From Actinoplanes sp. TFC3 (lineage in GTDB: Bacteria > Actinomycetota > Actinomycetes > Mycobacteriales > Micromonosporaceae): a stretch of 42,605 bases of DNA. Within the stretch, counting starts at the first letter, position 1, and every line of letters starts with the position of its first letter. The notes under the pieces were generated by a model. It was not told the origin of the DNA and ran no database searches. It saw only the letters and a program-made list of their open reading frames with translations. Below, one piece after another: positions 32,673-40,388 of the stretch. The translations under genes and the position numbers were made by a program. The stretch spans positions 1,363,999-1,406,603 of the forward strand of contig NZ_LOJP01000001.1 of NCBI RefSeq assembly GCF_001553785.1, given 5' to 3'.

Positions 32673-33883
32673 GTCACCACGATCTTGGCGCCGCTGGCCA
32701 CCCGGGCCGGGATCCGGCTCAGGTCGACAGCCATGTTCTGCGGCGGCACGTAGTAGTCCAACTGGGCCAGGCGTTGCACGAGCGTGCCGAGGATCGCGAT
32801 CGTCAGCTGCTCGCCGGGGCAGCGGTGACCTGTTCGCGGGTCGCCGCCGCCCTGCGGGATGAGCTCGAACTCGCCGATCGGGCGATCCAGGAAGCGCTCG
32901 GGACTGAACGCGTACGGGTCGGGCCACAGCTTGGGATCGTGGTTCTGGCCGTACACGTCGAGCAGGACCAGGGTGCCCCGCGGGACCTCCTCGCCCTCGA
33001 AGAGCATGTCGTGGGTGGCCCGCCCGCCGAGGAACGGGGCGAACGGGTAGAAGCGGCGAACCTCGTGCACGAAGGCCGTGGTGAACGCGTCGTCGCCGGA
33101 ACGCAGGCGGGCGGCGTGCTGCGGCCAGCGGTCGAGGGCGTGGGCGGTATAGGCGACAAACCAGGCCACCGCTGTTGCCGGGCGGATGATGTTGAGCAGT
33201 TCGACAGCGGCGGTGCGCGGGTCGAGGGGTCCGCCGTCCTGCTCGAAGAAGGCCACCTGGGCCAGGGCCGAATCGGGGGCGGCGGGGGAGCGCTTTGTTC
33301 GTACCTGGTCAATCAGGGACGCCAGCCACCGCTCCCGCCGGTGCCTCGCCCGCAGCGCCCGCCAATGGCGCGGACCAACCGTCGCAAAACCGTCAACCAT
33401 CGCCAGGAGATCCGCCGCCAGGCCGTCCATCTCGTCATCTTCCAGCGGTATGCCGGTCCAGCGCGTCACGCCCCGGGTGATCGCCCGCGCCGACTCGTCC
33501 ATCAGGGTGATCTCGCCCCCGCCGCGCCACGAGTCCGCGGCCTGGTCAAAAGCCTCACCCACAAGCTTGGCGGCCGCATCGATCCCGTCACCCATCAGCA
33601 ACGGTACGAACAAAGCCTTGCGCGCCCGATGAGCCTCGCGATCCAGCGTATGCACCGCGCCCTTGCCGAACAGCGTGCTGACGACCAGGCTGGGCAGCGC
33701 CGTGTGCCGCTCCACATTGTTGGCCGCATAGAAGAAGCGGGTCGCCTCGGTACCGCAGATCCCGACCGCCGGCTGTCCCATGACGCGCAGGTGCACCGGG
33801 CCGCCGCCCGCCTCGCGTCGCAGGTCAGGCAGCCAGGCGTATCCCTTGAGCGCGGCCAGGGCAGTCTGATCAAGCTGAGCCAT
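32669..33883 (-). CDS. CYP152-type cytochrome P450 (fatty-acid peroxygenase family)
   Basis: 404 residues from the ATG at 33883 (AGGGA upstream); an in-frame ATG at 33961 would add a basic leader. The heme motif is GGGDPRTGHRCPGEQ with Cys355, and IIRPATAV places Arg234 exactly 121 residues before the cysteine, the same spacing as Arg242-Cys363 in P450-BS-beta (CYP152A1). AFATVGPRHW-like (MVDGFATVGPRHWRALRAR), EVRRFYPFAPFLGGRAT, DVYGQNHDP and IPQGGGDP also match that family. CYP152 enzymes use hydrogen peroxide to hydroxylate or decarboxylate fatty acids and need no redox partner, consistent with the absence of a ferredoxin gene here. Confidence 0.9.
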   Translation of the reverse strand: MAQLDQTALAALKGYAWLPDLRREAGGGPVHLRVMGQPAVGICGTEATRFFYAANNVERHTALPSLVVSTLFGKGAVHTLDREAHRARKALFVPLLMGDGIDAAAKLVGEAFDQAADSWRGGGEITLMDESARAITRGVTRWTGIPLEDDEMDGLAADLLAMVDGFATVGPRHWRALRARHRRERWLASLIDQVRTKRSPAAPDSALAQVAFFEQDGGPLDPRTAAVELLNIIRPATAVAWFVAYTAHALDRWPQHAARLRSGDDAFTTAFVHEVRRFYPFAPFLGGRATHDMLFEGEEVPRGTLVLLDVYGQNHDPKLWPDPYAFSPERFLDRPIGEFELIPQGGGDPRTGHRCPGEQLTIAILGTLVQRLAQLDYYVPPQNMAVDLSRIPARVASGAKIVVT

Positions 33884-33999
33884 GATCCCTGCATCCCCGC
33901 CAGGGACCCGGCGAAACGACCGCCGCCACGAGCGTCCGAAATCTTTCTTAAATCTCGACAACCGGCGGCGACGATGTTCTCCCAGTTCAAGCCGCCTTC

Positions 34000-36078
34000 A
34001 TGAGGATCACAGTCGATCTACCCCATGCCGGAGTGTCCCACCCCCGCCCTACTGTTGCTCGGGTGCGAAAGTTGGTGTGGACGTCGGTCCTCGCGCTGGC
34101 CGGCTTCCTGACGGTGGCTGCGCTGCAGCTCGTGGTGGTTGTCGTGCCGGTCATGCTGGTGCTCACGACCTTGCCGGGCTCGGCAGCGGCACGGATCGGC
34201 GTGCCCGTGTGCACAGCCACGGTTGGCGTGATGGCGTACGCGACCTGGCGCGCCCTGCACCATCGCCGCCCCGAACCGGTCGGCATCCCGGTGAGCCGCC
34301 AGGACGCGCCCGACCTGTGGGCCGTTCTGGACGCGGCAGCCGTTGCCGCCGGCACCCGGGCCCCCGACCGCCTGACCATCGTGGCCGACGCCGTGGCCCG
34401 GGTCGTGGAACGCACCCACCTGCTCGGGGTGATCGGCGGTCGCCGCGACTTCTACCTCGGACTACCGCTGCTGCAAGCCTGGGACATCAAGCACCTGCGC
34501 GCGGTAGCCGCCCACGAGCTGGCCCACTACTCACCCCGCCTCGGCCGTCTGGCCCCGCTCGCTTGGCGTGGGCGCGCCGCCATCGCCCGGGTCGCTCCGC
34601 GCATCTCCCGCCGCAACCCAGCCGGCCCGCTCCTGCGTACGTACGCCACCTTCTACCGCCGCGTCGACGCCCCCTTCAGCCGCGCCCAGGAACTGCAGGC
34701 CGACCGCATCGCCGCCGAGTTCGCCGGGCCGGCCGCGGCGGCTGCGGTGCTGCGCGACCTCCCGGCGCTCGACGCGGTCCACCGGGTGTTCCACGCCGAA
34801 TACCTCGGACCCGGCTTCCAGGCCGGTCACGTACCGGACGACATCTTCGGCGGCTTCCTGCGCGTGCTGTCAGCCCGGGCCGAGGACGTCGCTATCCTGC
34901 GCGCCCGCGAACCCGCACCGCCGTCCACCTGGGACACTCACCCGGCACGCCAGGAGCGGCTGGCCGCGCTGGCCAGCTCCGCGCCGCCCGCACCGGTGTC
35001 ACCGGCTCCCGCCGAAGACCTCGCCGCCGTGGCCGCGGGCGCCTCCACCGCGAGTTCGGTAGCGGTCGCCGACCGGGCCCCGGAAGAATCCGCGACCGGA
35101 CCGGCCCCTGACTCCCTGCCGCCGGCTGACTCTCCGCCGCCGGCCGATTCCCGGGCGCCTGCTGATTCCCGGGCGCCGCGCCGGGAACGTTCTGCCCCGG
35201 CGTTGACGCTGGTCCCGGACCTGCCTGGGCTCGGAAAGGTGCTGCAGCAGGTGGCGTACCCGCCGCAAGGCCGCACCCGGGTGGGCTGGGACGAGTTCTT
35301 CGGCGCCGCGCGCACCGTGGAGATGCAACGCGAGGCCGACGCCGCGCTGACCACGCTCTCCCGCGCGGCCGGCAGCCCCGTCACCACCCCCGCCGACGTG
35401 CTCGACCTGGCCGCCGACGGTCGCCTGCACAAGATCGCCGAACAGGTCTTCCCCGACCTGCCGCCCGACAAGACCACCGGCCGGACCGTCGAGTTGGTCA
35501 CCCTGCTGCTGGCCCTGGCCGCCCTGCGCAGCGGCGCGGCCCGCTGGCGGCACAGCTGGACCGGTACGGCCGAGCTGGTGGCCGTAGACGGGTCACATCT
35601 TGATCTCGGAGGACTGGCTGCCCTGGCTGTTGACCCGGCGACCGTGGACACGGCTCGGGAACGGCTGACAGCGCTGGACATCGACGTGGCCACCGCACCC
35701 TCGGCCGACCTGCCGCCGGCCCGGCCCGAGGTGGTGGGCGGGGTGGTCAACCTGGTCGTGGACGGTTCGCGCACCGACGTTCTGATTGTCGACACGGGAC
35801 TGGTCCTGGTGCCCGGCCTGCCCCGGACGCAGAACGGTTCGGCGAAAAGCCGGCTCGCCCGCGTCGCCGCTGAGGATCCAGCGCAGCGTTCTTTGCAGAC
35901 GCGGTTCGTGGCGTACGCCGACGTGGTGAACGCGACCCAGCTCAAGCGGCGCTCGTGGACACTTGATCTGCGCGACGGCGGCACGCTGAGTGTGCGCAGC
36001 GCGCTGGATTCCGACGAACTGCCCGGTGGATGGTCCGCCCTGGACAACGCCGTCGACTTCTTGTCCCGTACGAGATGA
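34000..36078 (+). CDS. M48-family membrane metalloprotease with large C-terminal region
   Basis: 692 residues. Two helices (about 24-57 and 66-84) precede the peptidase with the zinc motif HELAH (172-176) and the third ligand Glu231 in ELQAD. The M48 domain ends near residue 340. A Pro/Ala/Ser/Asp linker (about 350-400, repeats such as ADSRAP) joins a second half to residue 692 that I do not recognise; it contains two pseudo-repeats around TLVPDLPGLGK and a late VVNLVVDGSRTDVLIVDTG block. Ordinary M48 proteins are 280-420 residues, so the extension is an unusual addition. The substrate is likely a membrane or exported protein. Divergent from the P450. Confidence 0.85.
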   Translation: MRITVDLPHAGVSHPRPTVARVRKLVWTSVLALAGFLTVAALQLVVVVVPVMLVLTTLPGSAAARIGVPVCTATVGVMAYATWRALHHRRPEPVGIPVSRQDAPDLWAVLDAAAVAAGTRAPDRLTIVADAVARVVERTHLLGVIGGRRDFYLGLPLLQAWDIKHLRAVAAHELAHYSPRLGRLAPLAWRGRAAIARVAPRISRRNPAGPLLRTYATFYRRVDAPFSRAQELQADRIAAEFAGPAAAAAVLRDLPALDAVHRVFHAEYLGPGFQAGHVPDDIFGGFLRVLSARAEDVAILRAREPAPPSTWDTHPARQERLAALASSAPPAPVSPAPAEDLAAVAAGASTASSVAVADRAPEESATGPAPDSLPPADSPPPADSRAPADSRAPRRERSAPALTLVPDLPGLGKVLQQVAYPPQGRTRVGWDEFFGAARTVEMQREADAALTTLSRAAGSPVTTPADVLDLAADGRLHKIAEQVFPDLPPDKTTGRTVELVTLLLALAALRSGAARWRHSWTGTAELVAVDGSHLDLGGLAALAVDPATVDTARERLTALDIDVATAPSADLPPARPEVVGGVVNLVVDGSRTDVLIVDTGLVLVPGLPRTQNGSAKSRLARVAAEDPAQRSLQTRFVAYADVVNATQLKRRSWTLDLRDGGTLSVRSALDSDELPGGWSALDNAVDFLSRTR

Positions 36079-36128
36079 ACCTTCGAGGTCTCCGGCCCGT
36101 GCTCCTTGGGTGAAGCCAGGTCGTGTCG

Positions 36129-36154
36129 CTCCGGCCGGAGTCGCATCGGCGACT
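36129..36154 (+). terminator. Clustered palindromes after the M48 gene
   Basis: CTCCGGCCGGAG at 36129-36140 is self-complementary, and AGTCGC/GCGACT (36139-36144, 36149-36154) forms a second small hairpin. They lie 51 bases after the stop and are plausible termination structures, though short. Confidence 0.4.
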
Positions 36155-36286
36155 GAGGCGTAACCGGGACATCACTCGGCGTCACAATGAAGATCCGGCG
36201 ACGTTTGCTTACCGTTCGTGGAAATGGGTAGAGAGTTTTCCCGCGATCTAGCGAAAATCGTCGTAACACGGGGGGAGAGGGCGTCG

Positions 36287-36829
36287 ATGGAACGGGGACC
36301 TTTGGCGCTCTTCGGGGCCATCCTGGCGGTGGGCCTGGGACCGGCGTTGTGGCTGGGCGCGCAATTCGGTGAGTCAACGGTGACGCCGCAGCGTCCCCCG
36401 GCGGTGACAGTCCAGCAGAACGAGGTCATCCCGCCCGCTGGTGGCGATGAAACCGGCGGCAGCGGTGACGGCGGCACGGGCGCAGGCGATACGCCCACCG
36501 ACCCGGCCCAAATCGTCGCGAATAACCCCAAAAAGAACGCGGGGCCACGGAAGACCCGCTCGGAGGCCACGCCGACAGCAAGCCCGTCGGAGTCGGCTTC
36601 GCCGTCCGCATCGGAGGATGCAGACCCGTCGGCCAAGGAACCGGCGAGCTCGCAATCCCCGCCGACCGGCGACGACACCTCCGACCCGGCCACGCCGCCC
36701 ACCGAGTCGACAACCAACCCGGCTGGCGACCCGACCGGCGGAACCTCCGACGAGCCCACCGATCCGGATATTTCGACTCCGGACGGGGCTGCCGGCGACG
36801 GCGTTCCGGCGGCTTACGATCCGTCCTGA
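36287..36829 (+). CDS. Ser/Thr/Pro-rich exported or membrane-anchored protein
   Basis: 180 residues from the ATG at 36287, preceded by GGGGGAGAGG; the longer frame from 36218 is not supported. One hydrophobic segment (PLALFGAILAVGLGPALW) starts at residue 5 and is followed by a low-complexity tail of Ser, Thr, Pro, Asp, Gly and Lys. The tail resembles a wall-spanning stalk. It has no lipobox, LPXTG or enzymatic motif. Unknown function; orientation and position suggest association with the deacetylase gene that follows. Confidence 0.65.
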   Translation: MERGPLALFGAILAVGLGPALWLGAQFGESTVTPQRPPAVTVQQNEVIPPAGGDETGGSGDGGTGAGDTPTDPAQIVANNPKKNAGPRKTRSEATPTASPSESASPSASEDADPSAKEPASSQSPPTGDDTSDPATPPTESTTNPAGDPTGGTSDEPTDPDISTPDGAAGDGVPAAYDPS

Positions 36830-36963
36830 GGGCGCGAGGGCCGCACCCCCGCCTACTACTTATGGCCGATCACCAAGCCCAGCGAAACCCGCCCTCCGGC
36901 CGAAGCGTGTACCTCCCATGATCAAGCAGGCTGCGAGGCCGGAGACGTTCATGGGGGAGATCG

Positions 36964-37743
36964 ATGGTCACTCGTCGGGCAATAATGCGTGGAGGTCTGT
37001 TGGCTGCCGGTGGTGCGGCCACCGCCTTCGCCGGCACCGATCAGGTCAAGCACTGGCTGGGCTGGGACCGGCCACCGCTGGGTGGCGGGTACGCCTCGGC
37101 GGCCGACAACCTCGGTGCGGTGGCTCATGGTGGCGTGAAAATTCACTACTTCCAGCCGACCGCCGAGAAAGTTGTGGCGCTGACCTTCGATGACGGGCCG
37201 CTGCCGGACTACACGCCGCGGTTCCTCGACGCCCTCGACACGGCTCAGGTGCCCGCCACCTTCTTCCTCGTCGGCAGCCATCTGGAAGAGCATGCCGACC
37301 TGGTTCGCGGCCGCCTCGACCGGCACGAGGTGGGCAATCATTCCTGGTCGCACGACGATCTGGCCACGCTGGACCTGGACGGCGCCCGCCGCGAGCTGGA
37401 GCGCACGCACGAGGCCATCAAGCGGCACCTCGGCCGCGAGGTCACGGTGATGCGCCCGCCGTACGGTCATCTCGGCGGCTCGACCGTGCTGGCGGCCGAC
37501 ACGATGGGTTACGACATCGCGCTGTGGTCGCACCAGATGCACGAGCGCAACTTCGCCGATGACCCCGCCGGTCAGGCGCGCAACCTGATCGAGACGGTGC
37601 GTCCGGGTTCGATCGTGCTGGCTCACGATGCCGGTGACAAGCGCCGCCTGATCGCGTTGAACTCGCTACCCGCCATGATCGCTGGCCTCAAGACGCGCGG
37701 CTACGAGTTCGTCACCCTGTCCGAGCTGTGGCGATCCAAGTAG
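36964..37743 (+). CDS. Polysaccharide deacetylase (NodB family), exported
   Basis: 259 residues from an ATG with GGGGGAGAT upstream. The N-terminus MVTRRAIMRGGLLAAGG looks like a twin-arginine or Sec signal. The catalytic domain has TFDDGP (Asp pair near residue 76), GNHSWSHDDL for the metal histidines, MRPPYGHLGG and VLAHDAG; all five NodB motifs are intact. It likely removes N-acetyl groups from peptidoglycan or another polymer outside the membrane. It is a second deacetylase in the window besides the PBP fusion. The last 43 bases overlap the convergent WYL gene. Confidence 0.92.
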   Translation: MVTRRAIMRGGLLAAGGAATAFAGTDQVKHWLGWDRPPLGGGYASAADNLGAVAHGGVKIHYFQPTAEKVVALTFDDGPLPDYTPRFLDALDTAQVPATFFLVGSHLEEHADLVRGRLDRHEVGNHSWSHDDLATLDLDGARRELERTHEAIKRHLGREVTVMRPPYGHLGGSTVLAADTMGYDIALWSHQMHERNFADDPAGQARNLIETVRPGSIVLAHDAGDKRRLIALNSLPAMIAGLKTRGYEFVTLSELWRSK

Positions 37744-38705
37744 GTCGCGGCCAGGCCCCGCGCGGTGCCCACGAACAAGGATCGCAGCTCAGCGGGTTCC
37801 AGCACCTCGGCATCGGCCCCCAGTTTGAGCAGCTCGATGTGCCCATGCTTCGCTGATTCGATCGGCACTTCGGTGGTCAGCCAGCCGTCCGGACCGGGCT
37901 CCGACGCGTACGCCTGGGCCGTGCGGGCCATCTCCGGCGGAAAAATGAACGGCATCCGCGCCAGCGCCTCGGGGGTCAGCCGGACGATGGCTCGCCCGGT
38001 GTAGACGCTTTGTTCGTACCGGTCAGTCCAATCCCGCCAGAAGCGCGCAAGATCAAATTCTTTCGGCCGTACGACCACAGCTTCCAGAAGTTGCGCCTCA
38101 AGAATGTTGACGACGCGGTAGGCGGTCACGCGGTCGCCCGACTTCGCGACCAGATACCAGCGTCCGGCTTTGAGGACCACGCCCAACGGAGACAAGGTAC
38201 GGGTCACTTCCCGCGGCGCCCGCCACCGGCGGTACCTGACTTCGAGCTGACGTTCCTGCCACACCGCGCCGGCCACGGTAGCCAGGTAAGGGGTGGATTC
38301 GTCGGCGCGGAACCAGCCCGGAGCGTCCAAGTGGAACCGGTCGCGCACCTGGTCGGCCCGATCGGCCAGCTCACCTGGCAATGCGGCCCGCAGCTTGAGT
38401 TCGGCGGCCGCCAGCACCGACCCGAGCCCCAGCTCAGCAGCCGGCCCCGGCACGCCGGCCAGGAACAGTGTGCCCGCCTCGGCCTCGGTCAACCCGGTCA
38501 GCCGGGTGCGATAGCCGTCCAGCAACTGATAGCCACCGGTAGGCCCGCGATCGGCGTACACCGGCACCCCGGACGCCCCCAGCGACTCAACATCGCGGTA
38601 AACCGTGCGGATCGAGACCTCAAGCTGGTCGGCGAGTTCCCGCGCGGTCATCCGCCCACGCGTCTGCAGCAGCAACAACAGGGAGACCAGGCGAGATGCA
38701 CGCAC
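37701..38705 (-). CDS. YafY-type HTH-WYL transcriptional regulator
   Basis: 334 residues from a GTG at 38705 with GAGGGAG upstream. It has an HTH_11 (SRLVSLLLLLQTRGRMTARE, SIRTVYRDVESLGASGVPVY), the WYL domain (LSPLGVVLKAGRWYLVAKSG, TAYRVVNIL) and the WCX extension with a late HGHIELLKLGADAEVLEP. It is 22 bases downstream of the FVD-domain gene on the same strand, so it may belong to that operon. The second WYL regulator in the window (26138) is a distant relative, not a copy. Confidence 0.9.
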   Translation of the reverse strand: MRASRLVSLLLLLQTRGRMTARELADQLEVSIRTVYRDVESLGASGVPVYADRGPTGGYQLLDGYRTRLTGLTEAEAGTLFLAGVPGPAAELGLGSVLAAAELKLRAALPGELADRADQVRDRFHLDAPGWFRADESTPYLATVAGAVWQERQLEVRYRRWRAPREVTRTLSPLGVVLKAGRWYLVAKSGDRVTAYRVVNILEAQLLEAVVVRPKEFDLARFWRDWTDRYEQSVYTGRAIVRLTPEALARMPFIFPPEMARTAQAYASEPGPDGWLTTEVPIESAKHGHIELLKLGADAEVLEPAELRSLFVGTARGLAATYLDRHSSDRVTNS

Positions 38706-38727
38706 CCGCCCAGTCTCCCTCAGTGGC

Positions 38728-39561
38728 TCACAGTCCCGTGATGCGGTTGAGAATGTCGCGGTAGCCGCGTAGCTGCACGCGCAGCGTCTCGGTGTCGTCG
38801 CTGGCACCGCCGAGCCCGTCCTTACGGGACTTCAGGCTCGCGGTCAGTTGGTCGACCGCCTCCTCGACCAGCTTGGCCGCCTCCTCGGTCGCTTCCTTCG
38901 GGCTGTCCACGAAGCGCAACTGCACGTCACGCCAACGTTCCTTGAGGGCGGTGGCGTCGTTCGCCGCGAACAACGTGTCCGGAGCTTGCTGCTGTTCGGG
39001 CTGCGCCGCGGGCACCGGGACCGGCACCACCGGGGGCTGCTCGCCGGGGATCGCCTGCTCGTCGTGCGCCCGGGTCTCCAGCGGTCGTGCCGTGGCCGGG
39101 TCGATCGCCTGCGGGTCCTCGAAGCCGCCCTCATCCTTGAGCACCCGGTCCGTCACGTCGTTGCCGCCCTTCGGCTCCTCGGTCGTGTCCGTGTCGTCAA
39201 GCGGTACGTCCACAACATCATCGTGGTGCGCTTCCGGCCGATCACCGGCGATGCTTGCCGCGTACGTCGTCGTGTTGGTCTCCGAGGGTGACTCGACTGT
39301 CTCCGCAACCGGGCCGGGCTCGTAGGCCTGCGTACGCTCCGGGTCGTCGATCACCTGGGTGTCATCTCGGTGGTGGTCTTCCGCGGGTACGGCGGCCGGG
39401 GCGCTCGCTTCGGCCGGAGTGGCCCACGGCGACGGCGGGCGGGGGCCGGGCACCGCGACCGGCTCGGACTGCACCCGGTCGGGGTGCTGCTCGTCGGCGG
39501 CGCGGTGATCGGGGTCGTCGTCCGGCGCCTCGCGGGCGTCGTTGGAGAAGAAACGCATCAT
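38728..39561 (-). CDS. Acidic low-complexity protein with C-terminal FVD-PKEA domain
   Basis: 277 residues. Residues 1-200 are mostly Asp, Glu, Pro, Ala and Thr with no fold signature. Residues about 205-277 form a helical domain with ERWRDVQLRFVDSPKEA (208-224) and DTETLRVQLRGYRDIL (257-272). The neighbouring gene carries the same domain (WEEVQIQFVDAPKEA and DTEDLRQALVHYRALF), so the pair are paralogous in this part. No known function. It lies eight bases after the neighbour and 22 bases before a WYL gene. A soluble disordered partner of the membrane protein is one interpretation. Confidence 0.72.
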   Translation of the reverse strand: MMRFFSNDAREAPDDDPDHRAADEQHPDRVQSEPVAVPGPRPPSPWATPAEASAPAAVPAEDHHRDDTQVIDDPERTQAYEPGPVAETVESPSETNTTTYAASIAGDRPEAHHDDVVDVPLDDTDTTEEPKGGNDVTDRVLKDEGGFEDPQAIDPATARPLETRAHDEQAIPGEQPPVVPVPVPAAQPEQQQAPDTLFAANDATALKERWRDVQLRFVDSPKEATEEAAKLVEEAVDQLTASLKSRKDGLGGASDDTETLRVQLRGYRDILNRITGL

Positions 39562-39569
39562 CGGGCTCC

Positions 39570-40193
39570 TCAGCGGCTGGTGGCGTCGGTGTCGTAGTCG
39601 TTGATCTTCTGGGCCGGAATCTTCGGCTCGCTGTCAGGCACGACCGCACCCTCCGAGCGGACCGGGTTTTCGCCGAGCAGGTCGGCGAAGAGCGCGCGGT
39701 AGTGCACGAGAGCCTGGCGCAGGTCCTCGGTGTCCGCCTCACCCCGCTTGTTGCGCTCGCTGATCGCGTGCGCGTCGCGGTAGTGCTCCAGCGTCTTGGC
39801 GTGCTGCACCGACAGGTTGGCCACCTGCTCGTCATAGTCGCCGGTGGGGTATCCCCGCTCGGCAATCAGCCGGGTCACCAGCTCGTCGGCGGTGTTGACG
39901 GCTTCCTTGGGCGCGTCGACGAACTGGATCTGCACCTCTTCCCAAGCGACCGAATACTGGGCCTTGGCCTGCGCGGGCAACGCCTTGAGCTCGAACTGCG
40001 AGACGCGCTTCTGACGTTCCAGCAGCTCCTTCTCCCCGGCGGCGCGGCTGTCGGCGTCCCCGACGACGCGGTCGTACTCCGGGCCGAACTTGTGCTGCAG
40101 CTTCTTGCGGCGCGAGTTGCGCACACCGATCAGGACGGCGGCGATCACCACCAGCAGGACGACGATGAGAATGATCACGGATGTGGGGGACAT
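39570..40193 (-). CDS. Membrane-anchored protein with FVD-PKEA domain
   Basis: 207 residues: one N-terminal helix (SVIILIVVLLVVIAAVLIGV), a basic RNSRRKKLQ stop-transfer, then a cytoplasmic helical domain with EYDRVVGDADSRAAGEKELL, WEEVQIQFVDAPKEA (84-98) and DTEDLRQALVHYRALF (162-177). The core motifs match the downstream gene, with a longer middle here by about 30 residues. No enzymatic motif. First gene of a likely three-gene unit (this gene, 38728 gene, WYL regulator) transcribed away from the sensor kinase. Confidence 0.78.
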   Translation of the reverse strand: MSPTSVIILIVVLLVVIAAVLIGVRNSRRKKLQHKFGPEYDRVVGDADSRAAGEKELLERQKRVSQFELKALPAQAKAQYSVAWEEVQIQFVDAPKEAVNTADELVTRLIAERGYPTGDYDEQVANLSVQHAKTLEHYRDAHAISERNKRGEADTEDLRQALVHYRALFADLLGENPVRSEGAVVPDSEPKIPAQKINDYDTDATSR

Positions 40194-40269
40194 CGGTCTC
40201 CTCCTTCTTCACCGGTGGATATGCCCACTCAACCGTGATCATCAATCATCGGGCTCGGATCAAAGCCAC

Positions 40270-40278
40270 TTATCCACA
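40270..40278 (+). promoter_or_regulatory. Single perfect DnaA-box-like sequence
   Basis: TTATCCACA lies in the divergent gap between the FVD-domain gene and the sensor kinase. Only one copy was found, so this is not an origin and may be chance. Confidence 0.3.
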
Positions 40279-40312
40279 GGGGTGGTGGATGGGCTGGCCA
40301 TGATTACGTATC

Positions 40313-40332
40313 CTCGCGGGGGCGTACGCGAG
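40313..40332. promoter_or_regulatory. Palindrome CTCGCG-N8-CGCGAG, candidate operator
   Basis: Six-base arms at 40313-40318 and 40327-40332 flank eight bases. It sits 56 bases before the kinase start and within the same divergent gap as the DnaA-like box, so it may bind a regulator of either gene. Confidence 0.3.
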
Positions 40333-40388
40333 TCATAGACAGATATTGAATCGTGTACGCGGTCCTGCACCCGTTCGGGCGGAGTCTG

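Noticed and set aside
40270..40278. Replication origin
   Set aside because: Only one DnaA-box-like sequence; no cluster, no AT-rich unwinding region and no dnaA/dnaN neighbours.
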